This document shows positions 8,577 to 21,437 of a stretch of 33,898 nt of DNA, one piece after another; position 1 is the first letter of the stretch, and each line of letters opens with the position of its first letter. The position numbers and the translations under genes are program-made. This stretch comes from Aquificota bacterium (GTDB lineage: Bacteria; Aquificota; Aquificia; Aquificales; Aquificaceae), in contig JAUQQK010000007.1 of the NCBI GenBank assembly GCA_030549905.1, forward strand, positions 66,612-100,509. The letters run 5' to 3'. The notes beneath the pieces are model-generated. The model saw nothing but the letters and a program-made list of their open reading frames with translations, ran no database searches and was not told where the DNA came from.

Positions 8577-9591
8577 AATACTTATCCTTCTTCTTCTTCT
8601 TGTGGCTTCTTGCGGAGAGAAAAAGCAAACAGAAGAGGGAAGCCAAAAGCGGACAAAGAATGAAGTAGTGGAAGTTGTATATGAAGAAGTGCCAGATATG
8701 GTAGAAGCTACTGGATATGTTGAACCAGACAAGGAAGGTATAGTAAAGATTAACTCACCTCTTGCGGGTGTGGTGCAGAGCATACAGGTGCAGGTGGGTG
8801 ATGCGGTAAAAAGAGGACAGCTCTTAGCAGTCATAAAGGCTCCCGATACTACAGACTTATATTCGCAGAAGGCATCCCTCTCTATACAGCTTGCACAGGC
8901 GGAAAGGCTTTATAAACTAAAAAAGGAGCTTTATGAGATAGGAGCCATACCCAAGACAGAATTTATGGATGCGGAAACCAATTACAAAGTAATAAAGGCT
9001 CAACTTGAAGGCATGGAAAAAAAGTTAAGGCTTCTGGGTGGAGGTCTTGGCACTCTTAGTCTTACTTCGCCTGTAGATGGAGTAGTCTATCAAGTAAATG
9101 CCCATGTAGGCGACCAGATAGACCCATCTAAAGATATTTTAGGTATAGCTAACCCAAAAAAGGTACTGGTGGTTGCCCTAATACCCGATAAAGATGCAAT
9201 AAAAGTAAAAAAGGGAAACAAGGCGGAGTTTTCTATAAGTTTATACCCTGACAGAAAGTTTAGTGGTGCTATCAAGTATGTAAGCGATGTGGCAGACCCA
9301 GAAACTCATACGGTAAAGGTTTTTATAGAACCTGCGGAGAAGGAAGCTTTTAAGATAAACATGTTCTTTAACATAAAGTTGCTTACAGGACAAAAAACCT
9401 ATGCGGTTTTACCTAAAAGAACGCTGGTATTTCAAGATGGAAAATTCTACGTGTATGTCTTAGAAAATGGAAAACCAGTGAAGAAAGAAGTTGCTTTTAT
9501 AAAAGAACTTGATGAGGAAAAAGTAGCGTTATCAGGCATTGAAAAGGGTCAGAAGGTATTGCTAACCCCCATGAGGGAGGTTTCACCGTGA
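8566..9591 (+). CDS. RND efflux adaptor (membrane fusion) lipoprotein
   Basis: 341 residues. The lipobox LVASC places the lipidated cysteine at residue 16, so it should be anchored in the periplasmic face of a membrane. It has a lipoyl-like half (VKINSPLAGVVQSIQVQVGD), a coiled-coil hairpin (about 95-155), the second lipoyl half (LTSPVDGVVYQVNAHVGD) and a beta-barrel domain, as in CusB/CzcB-like periplasmic adaptors. AGGAGG stands before the ATG inside the end of the TolC-like gene. Its stop overlaps the GTG of the RND gene in GTGA, which indicates translational coupling. I see no CusB-type methionine-rich metal-binding N-terminus, so the substrate remains open. Confidence 0.9.
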   Translation: MKIRILILLLLLVASCGEKKQTEEGSQKRTKNEVVEVVYEEVPDMVEATGYVEPDKEGIVKINSPLAGVVQSIQVQVGDAVKRGQLLAVIKAPDTTDLYSQKASLSIQLAQAERLYKLKKELYEIGAIPKTEFMDAETNYKVIKAQLEGMEKKLRLLGGGLGTLSLTSPVDGVVYQVNAHVGDQIDPSKDILGIANPKKVLVVALIPDKDAIKVKKGNKAEFSISLYPDRKFSGAIKYVSDVADPETHTVKVFIEPAEKEAFKINMFFNIKLLTGQKTYAVLPKRTLVFQDGKFYVYVLENGKPVKKEVAFIKELDEEKVALSGIEKGQKVLLTPMREVSP

Positions 9592-12500
9592 AGAGATTTG
9601 TTGCGTTTGTTTCTGATAATGCTATACTCTTTTTTCTATTTGGACTAATATTTACCTTGCTTTGTGCTGTTTTTTAAAGGACCTTAATGTGGAAGCTTTT
9701 CCTGACCCATCACCACCAGTTATAGAAATAGTAAGTCTTTATCCTGGCAGGTCCGCTGAAGAAGTAGAAAGGCAGATAACTGTGCCACTGGAAATAGCTC
9801 TTTCTGGTATGAGAGGGCTAAAGCGTATAAATTCTGTTTCTTTATATGGTCTTTCTGACATAAAATGCACCTTTTCTTACGAGGTCTCCTATAGAGAAGC
9901 AAGGCAAGAGGTAATAAACAGGCTATCAGGCGTTAGTCTTCCAGATGGAGTATCACCTCAGATAATACCCAATCCCATAGGAGAAGTTATGCGATATGTC
10001 TTAGTAGGTCCTAAAAACCTTATGGAGCTTAGAACCCTACAAGATTGGGTAGTATCAAGGTATTTAAAAACCGCAGAAGGTGTAGAAGATGTGCCCAGCT
10101 ACGGTGGATATATAAAGGCTTATTTAGTAGAAGTAAAACCAGAAAACCTAATAAAGTATAAGATTTCCCTTTCTGATGTGGTGCGAGCGCTTTCAAGTTC
10201 TAACATAAACGTAGGTGGTAGGGCAATAGACTTTGGTTCTCAATACTTTCTTATAAGAGGTGTAGGACTGATAAAAGATTTGAAGGATATAGAAGATGTG
10301 GTTGTTGCCTACAAGAATAATACACCCATACTGATAAAGAATATAGCACAGGTAAGGCTCGGTAATATACCACGAACAGGCATCGTGGGGCTTAACGAAA
10401 AGGATGATGTGGTAATGGGTGTTGTTGTGCTACGTAGAGATGCTAAAAGCATACCTTCAATAAGAGCTATTCATGAAAAGATAAAAGAACTTAACGACCA
10501 TATATTACCGAAAGATGTAAAAATAGTACCTTTCTATGAAAGAGCTAAACTTATAGATACAGTTATTCATAAAGTTTCAGAAATAGCTATAGTGGGTATA
10601 GTTCTGGTTTTTGCTTCCATACTGGTCTTTTTAGGAAGTTTAAGAACAGCTCTTTTTGTAGCCTTAATGGTACCAATGTCTTTGCTAATAGCCTTAGGCA
10701 TAATGGCACTGCGTGGTGAATCTGCTAACTTTCTTTCTATCGCAGCCATAGATTTTGGAATAATAGCGGATATACCCCTTCTTTTTGTAGAAAACTACCT
10801 CTGGAATATAAAAAGCTATAGCGCAGGAAGACGCGCCCTTCTCCAATCCACTCAGGATACAGGAAGGCTTCTACTCTTATCAGTGCTTCTGATAGGTATA
10901 TCCTTCTTGCCCGTCTTTCTTATGGAAGGAGCGGAAAAGCGTATATTTGCCCCTATGGTAAAGACCTACCTTTACGCCATAAGTGCCTCGGTTGTGCTAA
11001 CTTTTACTTTTCTTGTATCCGCTCTCTTTCTTTTTGTGCGAAAAGAAGAAAAGGATACATTTCTTATGAGGTGGCTGGATCGCCTGTACGATAGACTACT
11101 GGAAGCCATAGTAAAGCTAAAGGGTGCCTGGCTTATGGGGGCTTATGCCTTAATAGGATTTCTCAGCATACTTTTCCTTACTCGTCTCGGGCTTGAGTTT
11201 ATTCCAAAGATGGATGAGGGCAACATATACATGCGCATAATATTCCCATATTCCATATCCCTTTCGGAAACCTACAACAATGCTAAGAAAATCAGGGATA
11301 TCTTACTTAGCTTTCCGGAAATAAAAACAGTAGAATTCCAAGTGGGCAGGCCAGAAGATGGCACAGACCCAACTGGACCCTTCAATTCCGAATACTTTGT
11401 AGACCTAAAGCCCTATTCAGAGTGGAAAAACTTCAAAAATAAAGAAGAGCTTGAAGAAGCTATAAGGAGGAAAATAAGGAACCTTTTTCCAAAAGCGGAT
11501 GTAAACATATCACAGTATATTCAAGACAATCTTGAAGAAGTTCTAACAGGCGTTAAAGGAGAAAATGCGGTAAAAATCTTTGGAGATGACCTGTTTATGT
11601 TAGACAACCTTGCAAACCATATATCCGAAAGGATAAGCAAAGTGCCAGGTGTGGAAGATGTGGGCATATTCAGAGAAATAGGACAACCAAACATAGTAAT
11701 AGAAGCGGACAGAGAAAGGCTTGCAAGCTATGGGCTTAGCGTAGAGCAACTTATGGATGTGGTGTCTGCAGCCTTAGGAGGCAAGGAAGCTACTCAGATA
11801 ATTGAGGGCGACAAAAGATTTTCTCTGCTTGTCATACTACCAGAAGAGCTACGGAATAACCCCTCAAAGATAGGAGATATCCCCGTAATGCTTCCTAATG
11901 GCTCCTATGTAAAACTTTCTTCTGTGGCAAATATACACTTTGACACAGGTGCTTCTTTTATTTATAGAGAAAACTACAAAAGGTATATACCTATCAAATT
12001 TAGTGTAGTTTCCAAAGACCTTGCGGGTACTGTGAAAAAGGCTCAAGAAAGCATAAAGGACATAAAGCTACCGGAAGGGTACTTTATAGAGTGGAGTGGT
12101 CAATTCAAAAGCCTTGTGGAGGCTCTTAGACGTTTTACTTTCTCTGGTCTCCTCACAGTTCTTCTACTACTTGTATTCCTGTACATCATAAACCGCTCTG
12201 TAAGGAATACATTCATAGCACTTAGTGGTCTTTTATTTGCGGTTTTTGGTGGCACTCTTAGTCTTTTAGTGGTAGACTTCCCCCTCAGCCTGTCAGCTCT
12301 TGTAGGTTTTGTCTCTATATTAGGTATAGCTATACTAAACATATCTTTTATGATGGGTGAATACAAAAAACATATACTTAATGGTCTTACCAAGGAAATA
12401 GCTATAAAGAAGACAGCCAAGGAAAAGCTAAGACCAGTAATACTTAGCAGTTTTACCGCCTCTATGGGACTTTTACCTACCGCTCTGGCAAAAGGTGTAG

Positions 12501-12619
12501 GAAGCCAGATACAAAAACCACTTGCAATAGTTGTAGTAGGAGGTATGCTAATAACAGGTATACTTATAATGTTGCTTATACCACCCCTTTTAAGGTATAT
12601 GTATGTGGAGGAAAGTTAG
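9588..12619 (+). pseudogene. Heavy-metal-type RND efflux pump, frameshifted near the N-terminus
   Basis: The gene starts at GTG 9588, with AGGGAGG seven bases upstream and GTGA overlap with the adaptor. Twenty-nine codons (first membrane helix) run to TAA at 9675-9677. The rest continues in the -1 frame as LKDLNVEAFPD, the normal continuation for CusA/CzcA pumps, for about 985 codons. One extra T in the T6 run at 9670-9675 would restore a protein of about 1,015 residues. The rest looks intact: two periplasmic loops, twelve helices overall, and the proton-relay residues of the metal-RND group in TM4 (DFGIIAD...VEN; both aspartates and the glutamate are kept, the usual DG is DI). The cause may be mutation, sequencing error or recoding. 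A GTG at 9689 with AAAGG upstream could restart translation in the main frame. Confidence 0.85.
9670..9677 (+). other. T6 run and TAA: frameshift site in the RND gene
   Basis: TTTTTTAA. In the start frame the codons are GTT TTT TAA. A slip of one base back at TTT gives TTA AAG GAC and continues the pump. The pump's main frame is open on both sides of this point. Confidence 0.85.
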
Positions 12620-12833
12620 CATCTTAGGGCTTTCTATATTGGCTTTATTGCTTACTACAGACGATACAGAAAATGTTCCAAGGAGTATGGAACCAGACTT
12701 AACACTAAGCTACAAAATAGATAAGCACACCAATATAAATTTTGGTGTCAGGACACCCTCGGAGCTTGAATATATTGCTAACAGACAAAAGTATATAAAT
12801 CAATACATTCTTTGGCTTAGTATAGACTTTTGA
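12603..12833 (+). CDS. Small exported protein with an outer-membrane-type C-terminus
   Basis: 76 residues, not recognised. It overlaps the end of the RND gene by 17 bases, with TAAGG seven bases before the ATG. The first 20 residues (MWRKVSILGLSILALLL) look like a signal peptide. The remainder has two alternating polar/apolar stretches, DLTLSYKID...INFGVRT and YINQYILWLSIDF, ending in Phe. A final strand with terminal Phe is what outer membrane beta-barrels use for BamA recognition, so this may be the last beta-hairpin of a barrel joined to a new signal peptide by deletion, or a genuine tiny envelope protein. AT-rich like the genes after it. Confidence 0.5.
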   Translation: MWRKVSILGLSILALLLTTDDTENVPRSMEPDLTLSYKIDKHTNINFGVRTPSELEYIANRQKYINQYILWLSIDF

Positions 12834-12875
12834 ATTTTATAAGAATTTGATACCAGCCCTATATATTACTACAAT

Positions 12876-13316
12876 GTGGAAATAAGGGAAGTTAATACAC
12901 CTCTACTTTTTGAGAAATTGAAATACTTAGAGTTAAAAGTCTGGAAAAGCTCAAGTGATATAGAAGTAAGAGAGCTACTACTACAAAATAAGAAGGCATA
13001 TATATTCTGCGATGAAAGTCGTGAAGTTGGGTATCTTGTTTATAGCTACAGAAGGGGTAGGGTATATATAGAGGACCTTGTGGTAGGCTCTACAGCTTAT
13101 TTTATACGTATAATGAGAAGCATAGAATACCTTTTCAAACCTATTACCATTGTTGCTTTAGTAGAGACACACTTTGCTTGGTTCTTTTTACAAAGGTCTG
13201 GAAGAACCCTGAGAAACTCTAACTATAGAATAGCTAAGCTAAGAAAGTTTAATCTCTTTGGAGATTATTTTTTATATGTGAGGTTAGTCTATGAAGGTGC
13301 TGCTTGTCGAAGATGA
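12876..13316 (+). CDS. GNAT-like protein of unknown function
   Basis: 146 residues from a GTG, not firmly recognised. The centre, EVGYLVYSYRRGRVYIEDLVV, has the beta4-beta5 pattern of GNAT acetyltransferases, but the usual acetyl-CoA loop (Q/RxxGxG/A) is not visible, so it may be inactive or only distantly related. The C-terminal FFLQRSGRTLRNSNYRIAKL resembles a GNAT end. The gene overlaps the response regulator by 26 bases, so it is probably cotranscribed with the two-component system. There is no Shine-Dalgarno sequence; TATATT at 12862-12867 could place the transcript start next to the GTG. Confidence 0.55.
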   Translation: MEIREVNTPLLFEKLKYLELKVWKSSSDIEVRELLLQNKKAYIFCDESREVGYLVYSYRRGRVYIEDLVVGSTAYFIRIMRSIEYLFKPITIVALVETHFAWFFLQRSGRTLRNSNYRIAKLRKFNLFGDYFLYVRLVYEGAACRR

Positions 13317-13971
13317 AATAGATATAGCGGTTCCTATAAACAGATTTTTTTCTTCTTTGGGTTGGAAATGCTCAGTGGCAAAAAACTTAAACACAGCTAT
13401 TGAGTTATTAGAAGAAGAGACATTTGATATATGCATACTGGACCTATTTCTTGGAAGGGAAAAGGGTAGTGAGCTTATACCCATATTAAACGATAAAGGT
13501 ATTCCTGTTATCGTCCTTACTGTGGTAGATGATGTATCAGAAAAGGTTAAATGTTTAAAAATGGGAGCGGACGATTATTTGGTAAAACCCTTCAGCTTCG
13601 AGGAGCTTCTTGCACGTATAGAAGCTGTGCTAAGAAGATTGAAAGGAACGAATAAGAAGAATAGTTTAGTATATGAAAACTTAGAAATAGACTTACTTTC
13701 TATGATTGTTAGTATAGACGGTGAAATGCTACCTTTACCCAAGAAACAGGTAATGATACTAATAAAATTGATAGAAAACATTGGTAGAATTACCCCATAC
13801 GAGAAGCTTTTATCCTATGCATGGAGTAGTTATGAAGATGCAACTATAGAGTCTTTAAGAACACATGTTCATTATTTGAGGAAGGCTCTGAGAAAATATG
13901 GATTTGATATAATAAGCTATGTGGGTATAGGGTATGCACTAAAGCATGAGAAAACAACCAAATTCTCTTAA
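13291..13971 (+). CDS. OmpR/PhoB-family response regulator
   Basis: 226 residues. The receiver domain has the acidic pair in VEDE (7-9), phospho-acceptor Asp51 (CILDLFL), Thr77 and Lys99 (DDYLVKP). A linker leads to a winged-helix DNA-binding domain (about 128-222) with LPLPKKQVMIL and the recognition-helix region IESLRTHVHYLRKALRKYG, ending GIGYAL. GAGG lies before the ATG. It overlaps the histidine kinase by 26 bases, so they are partners. The efflux operon immediately upstream is the most likely target, as in CusRS/CzcRS, but no operator was identified. Confidence 0.93.
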   Translation: MKVLLVEDEIDIAVPINRFFSSLGWKCSVAKNLNTAIELLEEETFDICILDLFLGREKGSELIPILNDKGIPVIVLTVVDDVSEKVKCLKMGADDYLVKPFSFEELLARIEAVLRRLKGTNKKNSLVYENLEIDLLSMIVSIDGEMLPLPKKQVMILIKLIENIGRITPYEKLLSYAWSSYEDATIESLRTHVHYLRKALRKYGFDIISYVGIGYALKHEKTTKFS

Positions 13972-15088
13972 CACTTTTCTATTTACTTTTTTGAAATTTC
14001 TTTTGCCTATAGGTATTTTTTTTACTATCAGCTTTATAAGTTTTAGAGAGGATATTATAGACTTGGAAAAGGAATATCTTTTAAAAGCAGGCAACGGAGT
14101 TGTTAATTTTTTAAGCCATGATGAGGACCTTTCAGACAATTACTATTTTATTAGTGATGATTATATTTTTCTTATAGTTGACCAGCAAGGAAATATTGTA
14201 AGCTCTAACAAAAAAGCAAACCTTCTTAGAGATATAGAGTTTTTAAAAGATATAAAACCAGTTTCTGAAGTGCAAAATGTTAGGAATTACTTAGTCTATG
14301 CAAACAACTTTAAGCGAGATGGCTCTTATTATAAAGTTGTTCTTGCTATTACGAAAGAAAATTTAGAAAAAAGAATTAAGCTTTTACTGTTTTCTTCCAT
14401 TTTTGCTTCTCTTGCGACCACCGTAGTTATAACTTTCCTTTCTTTATTGGATATCAAAACACATTTACGCGAATATGAGCTTTATTCTAAGAAGCTTAAG
14501 GAAGTTGCACTTTATCTTTCCCATGAGATAAAAACTCCTCTCAGCATATTACTTATGAATATACAATACATAAAGGCTAATGACGATGTAAAGAATGCTA
14601 TAGAAAGGGCGACAAAACGTATATTAAAACTTATGCGAAATTTAAAGATACTTTCAGAAACAGAGCTAAAACCTAAGAGTTTCACTTTAATTAACATAAA
14701 AGGTTTAATAGAGGAGTTTATTAATTTCTATGGCACTAACCTTCAAGTAAAGAATCTTGCTGTAAATATACAAAGCATGCCTATAGTAAAAGTATATTCT
14801 GATTATGAACTTCTATATACGCTTTTCCTAAATCTTTTTGACAATGCTATAAAATATGCAAGAGAAAATACAGAAATCAGAGTGAACTGGCAGATGCAAG
14901 ATAAAAGATTGAAGATGTTTATAGTCAATGAAACAGAACACAAGATTTTTGAGGAGGAATCTTATGGTCTGGGGCTTATCATAGTAGAGGAAATAGCTGA
15001 AAAATTGGACATAAAAGTTAATTTTATAAGGGATGGTTCTTTATTTACCGCGATAGTAGATATGGAAGTGTATGAGGTAGAAGAATAA
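13946..15088 (+). CDS. Membrane sensor histidine kinase
   Basis: 380 residues. TM1 is at about 14-33, followed by an extracytoplasmic sensor region of about 110 residues, then TM2 at 147-168. The HisKA box SHEIKTP puts the phosphorylated histidine at His193, only 25 residues after TM2, so there is no room for a HAMP domain. The ATPase domain has the N box (NLFDNAIKYA, Asn300) and GLGL (341-344). The DxGxG motif is degenerate (IVNETEHKIF), and the F box is missing, making the ATP lid very short. It pairs with the overlapping regulator. The sensor domain resembles nothing I can name. Confidence 0.9.
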   Translation: MRKQPNSLNTFLFTFLKFLLPIGIFFTISFISFREDIIDLEKEYLLKAGNGVVNFLSHDEDLSDNYYFISDDYIFLIVDQQGNIVSSNKKANLLRDIEFLKDIKPVSEVQNVRNYLVYANNFKRDGSYYKVVLAITKENLEKRIKLLLFSSIFASLATTVVITFLSLLDIKTHLREYELYSKKLKEVALYLSHEIKTPLSILLMNIQYIKANDDVKNAIERATKRILKLMRNLKILSETELKPKSFTLINIKGLIEEFINFYGTNLQVKNLAVNIQSMPIVKVYSDYELLYTLFLNLFDNAIKYARENTEIRVNWQMQDKRLKMFIVNETEHKIFEEESYGLGLIIVEEIAEKLDIKVNFIRDGSLFTAIVDMEVYEVEE

Positions 15089-16129
15089 ATGTTAGGTTTT
15101 TGGCTTTACGTGATTTTTGAGTTTATAGATAATATTTTTTCTTCTCTACTCCTATATATCTATTTCCCTGAAAATGGTTATAGCCTTTTTGATGCAAGTT
15201 CTTATGCTTATATTCTAACAATTTCCAACGTGCTGGGCTTTATATTGCTGTTTTTAGGTTATTACCGCTTTGGGTTTCTTAACTACAGCTTATATGTAAT
15301 CACTTTAAGCCTTCTTTCGTTGCTTATCGGTCTTTCCCCTTCCAACTTTACCCTTCCACTTCTTTTTCTGTTTTTTGTATTTCATATCGCTTTCTTCTTC
15401 TGGTATGAATCGCTTGCCATAAAGTTTGAAAAATTTGAAGCTCTAATAGGGTTTTCTTATTCTGCAGGTTTTCTTGCTTTGGGAGTTCTACTCTTTTTTG
15501 AGAAGTTAAATCTTCGCATCCTGTCTTTCCTGTATGCTTTTTCTTTACTGTCTATGCTTTATTTTAAGAATGTTAAACTTCCTAAAAGAAGCCTGAAACT
15601 GCTAAACCTTAGGGATTTGAAGTTTATAAGGGAGATGCTTGTGATATGGTTTATGGGGGAGTATGCTGAAGTATTGGTTTCTATGGCTTATTACGTGCTT
15701 AAGGATACAACTCATTTTAGTGATGTTCAAATATATAAACTTTTCGCAATAGCCCTTTTCTCCGCCTTCTTTTCAGCTCTCTTATCTCCTTTGCTTCTCA
15801 GGTTTATGAAAGTAAAGTGCTTTGGTAGGCTTGCTCTTTTGCTTATGATTTCTATACCTTTCCTACTTAGTTTACCTTCATTGCTTTATGTGCTTGCTGT
15901 ATTGGTTGGTGCATCTGTAGCTTTCTACTGGGTTTATTTTCGCACCTATCTTTACTATACTTATCCTTTGGAAGAATATATAGAAAGGTTTATGTTCTTT
16001 TATTTCTCTTCACATATAGGTGGCGTAATTTTATATGCTTTTCTATTTCAGCTCTTTCATAACCATCAAATAAGTCTTATGTTTTTTTCAGCTATTTTAT
16101 TTATATTGCTGGTGCTTGACCTACTGTAG
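15089..16129 (+). CDS. Compact 12-TM membrane protein, MFS-like
   Basis: 346 residues, almost entirely membrane helices: I count about twelve, six before and six after a charged linker near residues 165-185 (KLPKRSLKLLNLRDLKF). This 6+6 layout suggests the major facilitator superfamily, but the usual loop 2-3 motif (GxxxDRxGRR) is absent and the protein is shorter than typical members. The start ATG follows the kinase stop directly, and the GAGGT in the kinase end can act as its ribosome site. It is the last gene of the sensor operon and overlaps convergent bioA by nine bases. Substrate unknown. Confidence 0.65.
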   Translation: MLGFWLYVIFEFIDNIFSSLLLYIYFPENGYSLFDASSYAYILTISNVLGFILLFLGYYRFGFLNYSLYVITLSLLSLLIGLSPSNFTLPLLFLFFVFHIAFFFWYESLAIKFEKFEALIGFSYSAGFLALGVLLFFEKLNLRILSFLYAFSLLSMLYFKNVKLPKRSLKLLNLRDLKFIREMLVIWFMGEYAEVLVSMAYYVLKDTTHFSDVQIYKLFAIALFSAFFSALLSPLLLRFMKVKCFGRLALLLMISIPFLLSLPSLLYVLAVLVGASVAFYWVYFRTYLYYTYPLEEYIERFMFFYFSSHIGGVILYAFLFQLFHNHQISLMFFSAILFILLVLDLL

Positions 16130-17470
16130 TGCTTTTAACTCACCTATGGCCCACTTTAAAGTATCTATCACATGGTCCATTTCTCCAAAGCCTATTACCA
16201 AAGGCATCATAAGAACCATCACATCACCTAAAGGTCTCAAGAACACTCCTCTTTCTCTGCACCTGTAGGCTACCTTAAAGCCTGTTCTTTCACCGTAAGG
16301 AAATTTTTCACCTGTTTTTTTATCCTTTACTATCTCTATACCTGCCATAAAACCCAGTTGTCGCACATCACCTACATGAGGTAGTTCCCAAAATTCCTCA
16401 AGTCTTTTCTTCAAATGTTCAATTTTTGGCTGGAGCTTTTCTAAGGTTCTTTCTTCCTCAAACACCTCAAGATTTGCCAAAGCTACCGCACAGGCAAGGT
16501 TATTACCTGTATAAGTATGTCCGTGGTAGAAATGTTTTAACTCTCCAAATTCTCCAAGGAAAGCATTAAAAACTTCATCGGTAGTCAGTGTTGCTGCAAG
16601 AGGTAAATATCCTCCCGTTATACCTTTTCCTAAACACATAAAGTCAGGGCTTACATCTTCCTGTTGACAGTAAAACATGCTTCCAGTCCTTCCAAAACCT
16701 GTAGCCACTTCATCCACTATCATAAGTACTCCGTATTTTTTAGTAAGCTCTCTTACTCCTTTTAAAAATCCCTTAGGGAAAGGTAGCATACCAGCAGCTG
16801 CTTGAATGCCAGCCTCTAAGCTAATTGCTACAATATCGTCCCTGCTTGTCAAGACCTTTTCGAGCATATACAAAAGCTCATCTTTACATTCATCGCACAG
16901 TCTTCCATATTTCTCCTTACAGAAAAGGTAAGGAGAAGGAAGCTTTATAGTTTCAAAAAGAAGGTCCCTGTAGGTGCCATGAAAAAGGTCAATTCCACCT
17001 ATGCTTACAGCTCCCAATGTGTCTCCGTGGTAGGCTTCCTCAAGGGTTATAAATACTTTTCTCTTTTCCCCCTTGTTTCTCCAATACTGATAGGCAAGCT
17101 TTATAGCAATCTCTACCGCCTCCGCTCCATCTTCTGAATAAAAAACCTTTGTAAGACCTTTTGGAGCAATCTCTACAAGCCTTTTCGCCAGAAGTATAGC
17201 AGGTACGTTGGAACTTCCAAGAGTGGTAGTGTGAGCCACTTTTTTGAGCTGTTCTATCAAAGCAGAATTTAACTTAGGATGATTGTGACCATGTACGTTG
17301 CACCATAAGGAAGATATGGCATCTATGAACTTTCTACCATAAATGTCGTAAAGATAAACTCCTTCCCCTCTTTCAAATATCAGGTTTTCTTCTTCACGAT
17401 ATACTTTCATCTGTGTAAAGGGATGCCAGAAGTATTCCTTGTCCCATTGTTCAAGGAGTTTAGGGTCCAT
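16121..17470 (-). CDS. bioA: Adenosylmethionine-8-amino-7-oxononanoate aminotransferase
   Basis: 449 residues. A class III PLP aminotransferase that makes 7,8-diaminononanoate from KAPA with SAM as amino donor, in biotin synthesis. WHPFTQM (15-21) is the BioA N-terminal signature. VDEVATGFGRTG carries the PLP aspartate Asp253, Lys282 in GKGITGG binds PLP, and GHTYTGN follows. GGAGG is nine bases before the ATG, within the rsmI end. It is the last gene after tRNA-Glu, gyrB, uspA and rsmI; I see no other bio gene beside it. Biotin is needed for carboxylases, and the ligase birA lies at 24.4-25.1 kb. Confidence 0.95.
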   Translation of the reverse strand: MDPKLLEQWDKEYFWHPFTQMKVYREEENLIFERGEGVYLYDIYGRKFIDAISSLWCNVHGHNHPKLNSALIEQLKKVAHTTTLGSSNVPAILLAKRLVEIAPKGLTKVFYSEDGAEAVEIAIKLAYQYWRNKGEKRKVFITLEEAYHGDTLGAVSIGGIDLFHGTYRDLLFETIKLPSPYLFCKEKYGRLCDECKDELLYMLEKVLTSRDDIVAISLEAGIQAAAGMLPFPKGFLKGVRELTKKYGVLMIVDEVATGFGRTGSMFYCQQEDVSPDFMCLGKGITGGYLPLAATLTTDEVFNAFLGEFGELKHFYHGHTYTGNNLACAVALANLEVFEEERTLEKLQPKIEHLKKRLEEFWELPHVGDVRQLGFMAGIEIVKDKKTGEKFPYGERTGFKVAYRCRERGVFLRPLGDVMVLMMPLVIGFGEMDHVIDTLKWAIGELKALQ

Positions 17471-17473
17471 CTC

Positions 17474-18142
17474 TTACATCCTCCACACAATAACTACCTC
17501 ACCTTTTATATCTCCCCTTTCCTCAAAGACCTTTAAAACTTCTAAGATTTTCCCCCTTACATACTCCTCGTGTATTTTTGTTAGCTCTCTTGCTACGCAT
17601 ATCTGAAGTTCTTCACCATAAACCTTATAGAGTGCCTGAAGGCTCTTTAATAGTCTGTTGGGAGACTCAAAGGCTATTATGGTTGTATCTTGACAAGTTT
17701 TTAACTCTTGAAGGAAGTTTTCAAGTCCTTTCTTTGGTAAAAAGCCTACAAACATAAAGCGGTCAGTGGGAAGTCCAGAACCCACAAGAGCGGTAAGCAC
17801 AGAACTGGGACCGGGAAGAACCTCTATAGGAATACCTTTCTCTATACAAGCTCTTATAAGCCTGTAGCCCGGGTCTGATATGGAAGGCATACCTGCATCG
17901 CTCACTAAAGCCACATCTTCCCTTTCAAGGAGCTTAAGTATTTTTGGTACCTGTACGCTTTCTTTCGGCTCATAATAAGATATGAGCTTCTTGTCCTTTA
18001 TATCGTAGTGGTTCAAAAGTATGCTGGTCCTCCTTGTGTCTTCACAGGCTATAAAATTAACCTCCTTTAAGACCTCCAAAGCTCTAAGGGTTATGTCCTT
18101 TAAGTTCCCTATGGGCGTTGGTACCACATAAAGCTTACCCAT
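17474..18142 (-). CDS. rsmI: 16S rRNA (cytidine1402-2'-O)-methyltransferase
   Basis: 222 residues. A tetrapyrrole-methylase-fold enzyme that methylates the 2'-O of C1402 in the decoding centre. Signatures are the start LYVVPTPIGNLKDIT, CEDTRRTSILLNHY, VSDAGMPSISDPGYRL and LPGPSSVLTALVGSGL. It is shorter than the E. coli enzyme (286) and lacks a C-terminal extension, as is common in thermophiles. It lies one base after uspA and three before bioA in the gyrB operon. Confidence 0.95.
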   Translation of the reverse strand: MGKLYVVPTPIGNLKDITLRALEVLKEVNFIACEDTRRTSILLNHYDIKDKKLISYYEPKESVQVPKILKLLEREDVALVSDAGMPSISDPGYRLIRACIEKGIPIEVLPGPSSVLTALVGSGLPTDRFMFVGFLPKKGLENFLQELKTCQDTTIIAFESPNRLLKSLQALYKVYGEELQICVARELTKIHEEYVRGKILEVLKVFEERGDIKGEVVIVWRM

Positions 18143-18143
18143 A

Positions 18144-21402
<3,259 letters not shown>

Positions 21403-21408
21403 TTATTT

Positions 21409-21437
21409 ATTATAGCAGAAACCCTGTGGCAAGTCAA
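21409..21437 (-). promoter_or_regulatory. Near-consensus promoter for tRNA-Glu and the gyrB operon
   Basis: TTGACT (21432-21437), a spacer of 17, and TATAAT (21409-21414) preceded by TGC. Only one base departs from consensus. The -35 overlaps the stop region of bpsA. Predicted transcription start is near 21402, about seven bases before the tRNA. Confidence 0.85.

Noticed and set aside
9662-9688. TTG at 9662 as the real start of the RND pump
   Set aside because: It has no ribosome site and would cut off the first membrane helix, which is present in the other frame after a good GTG start.
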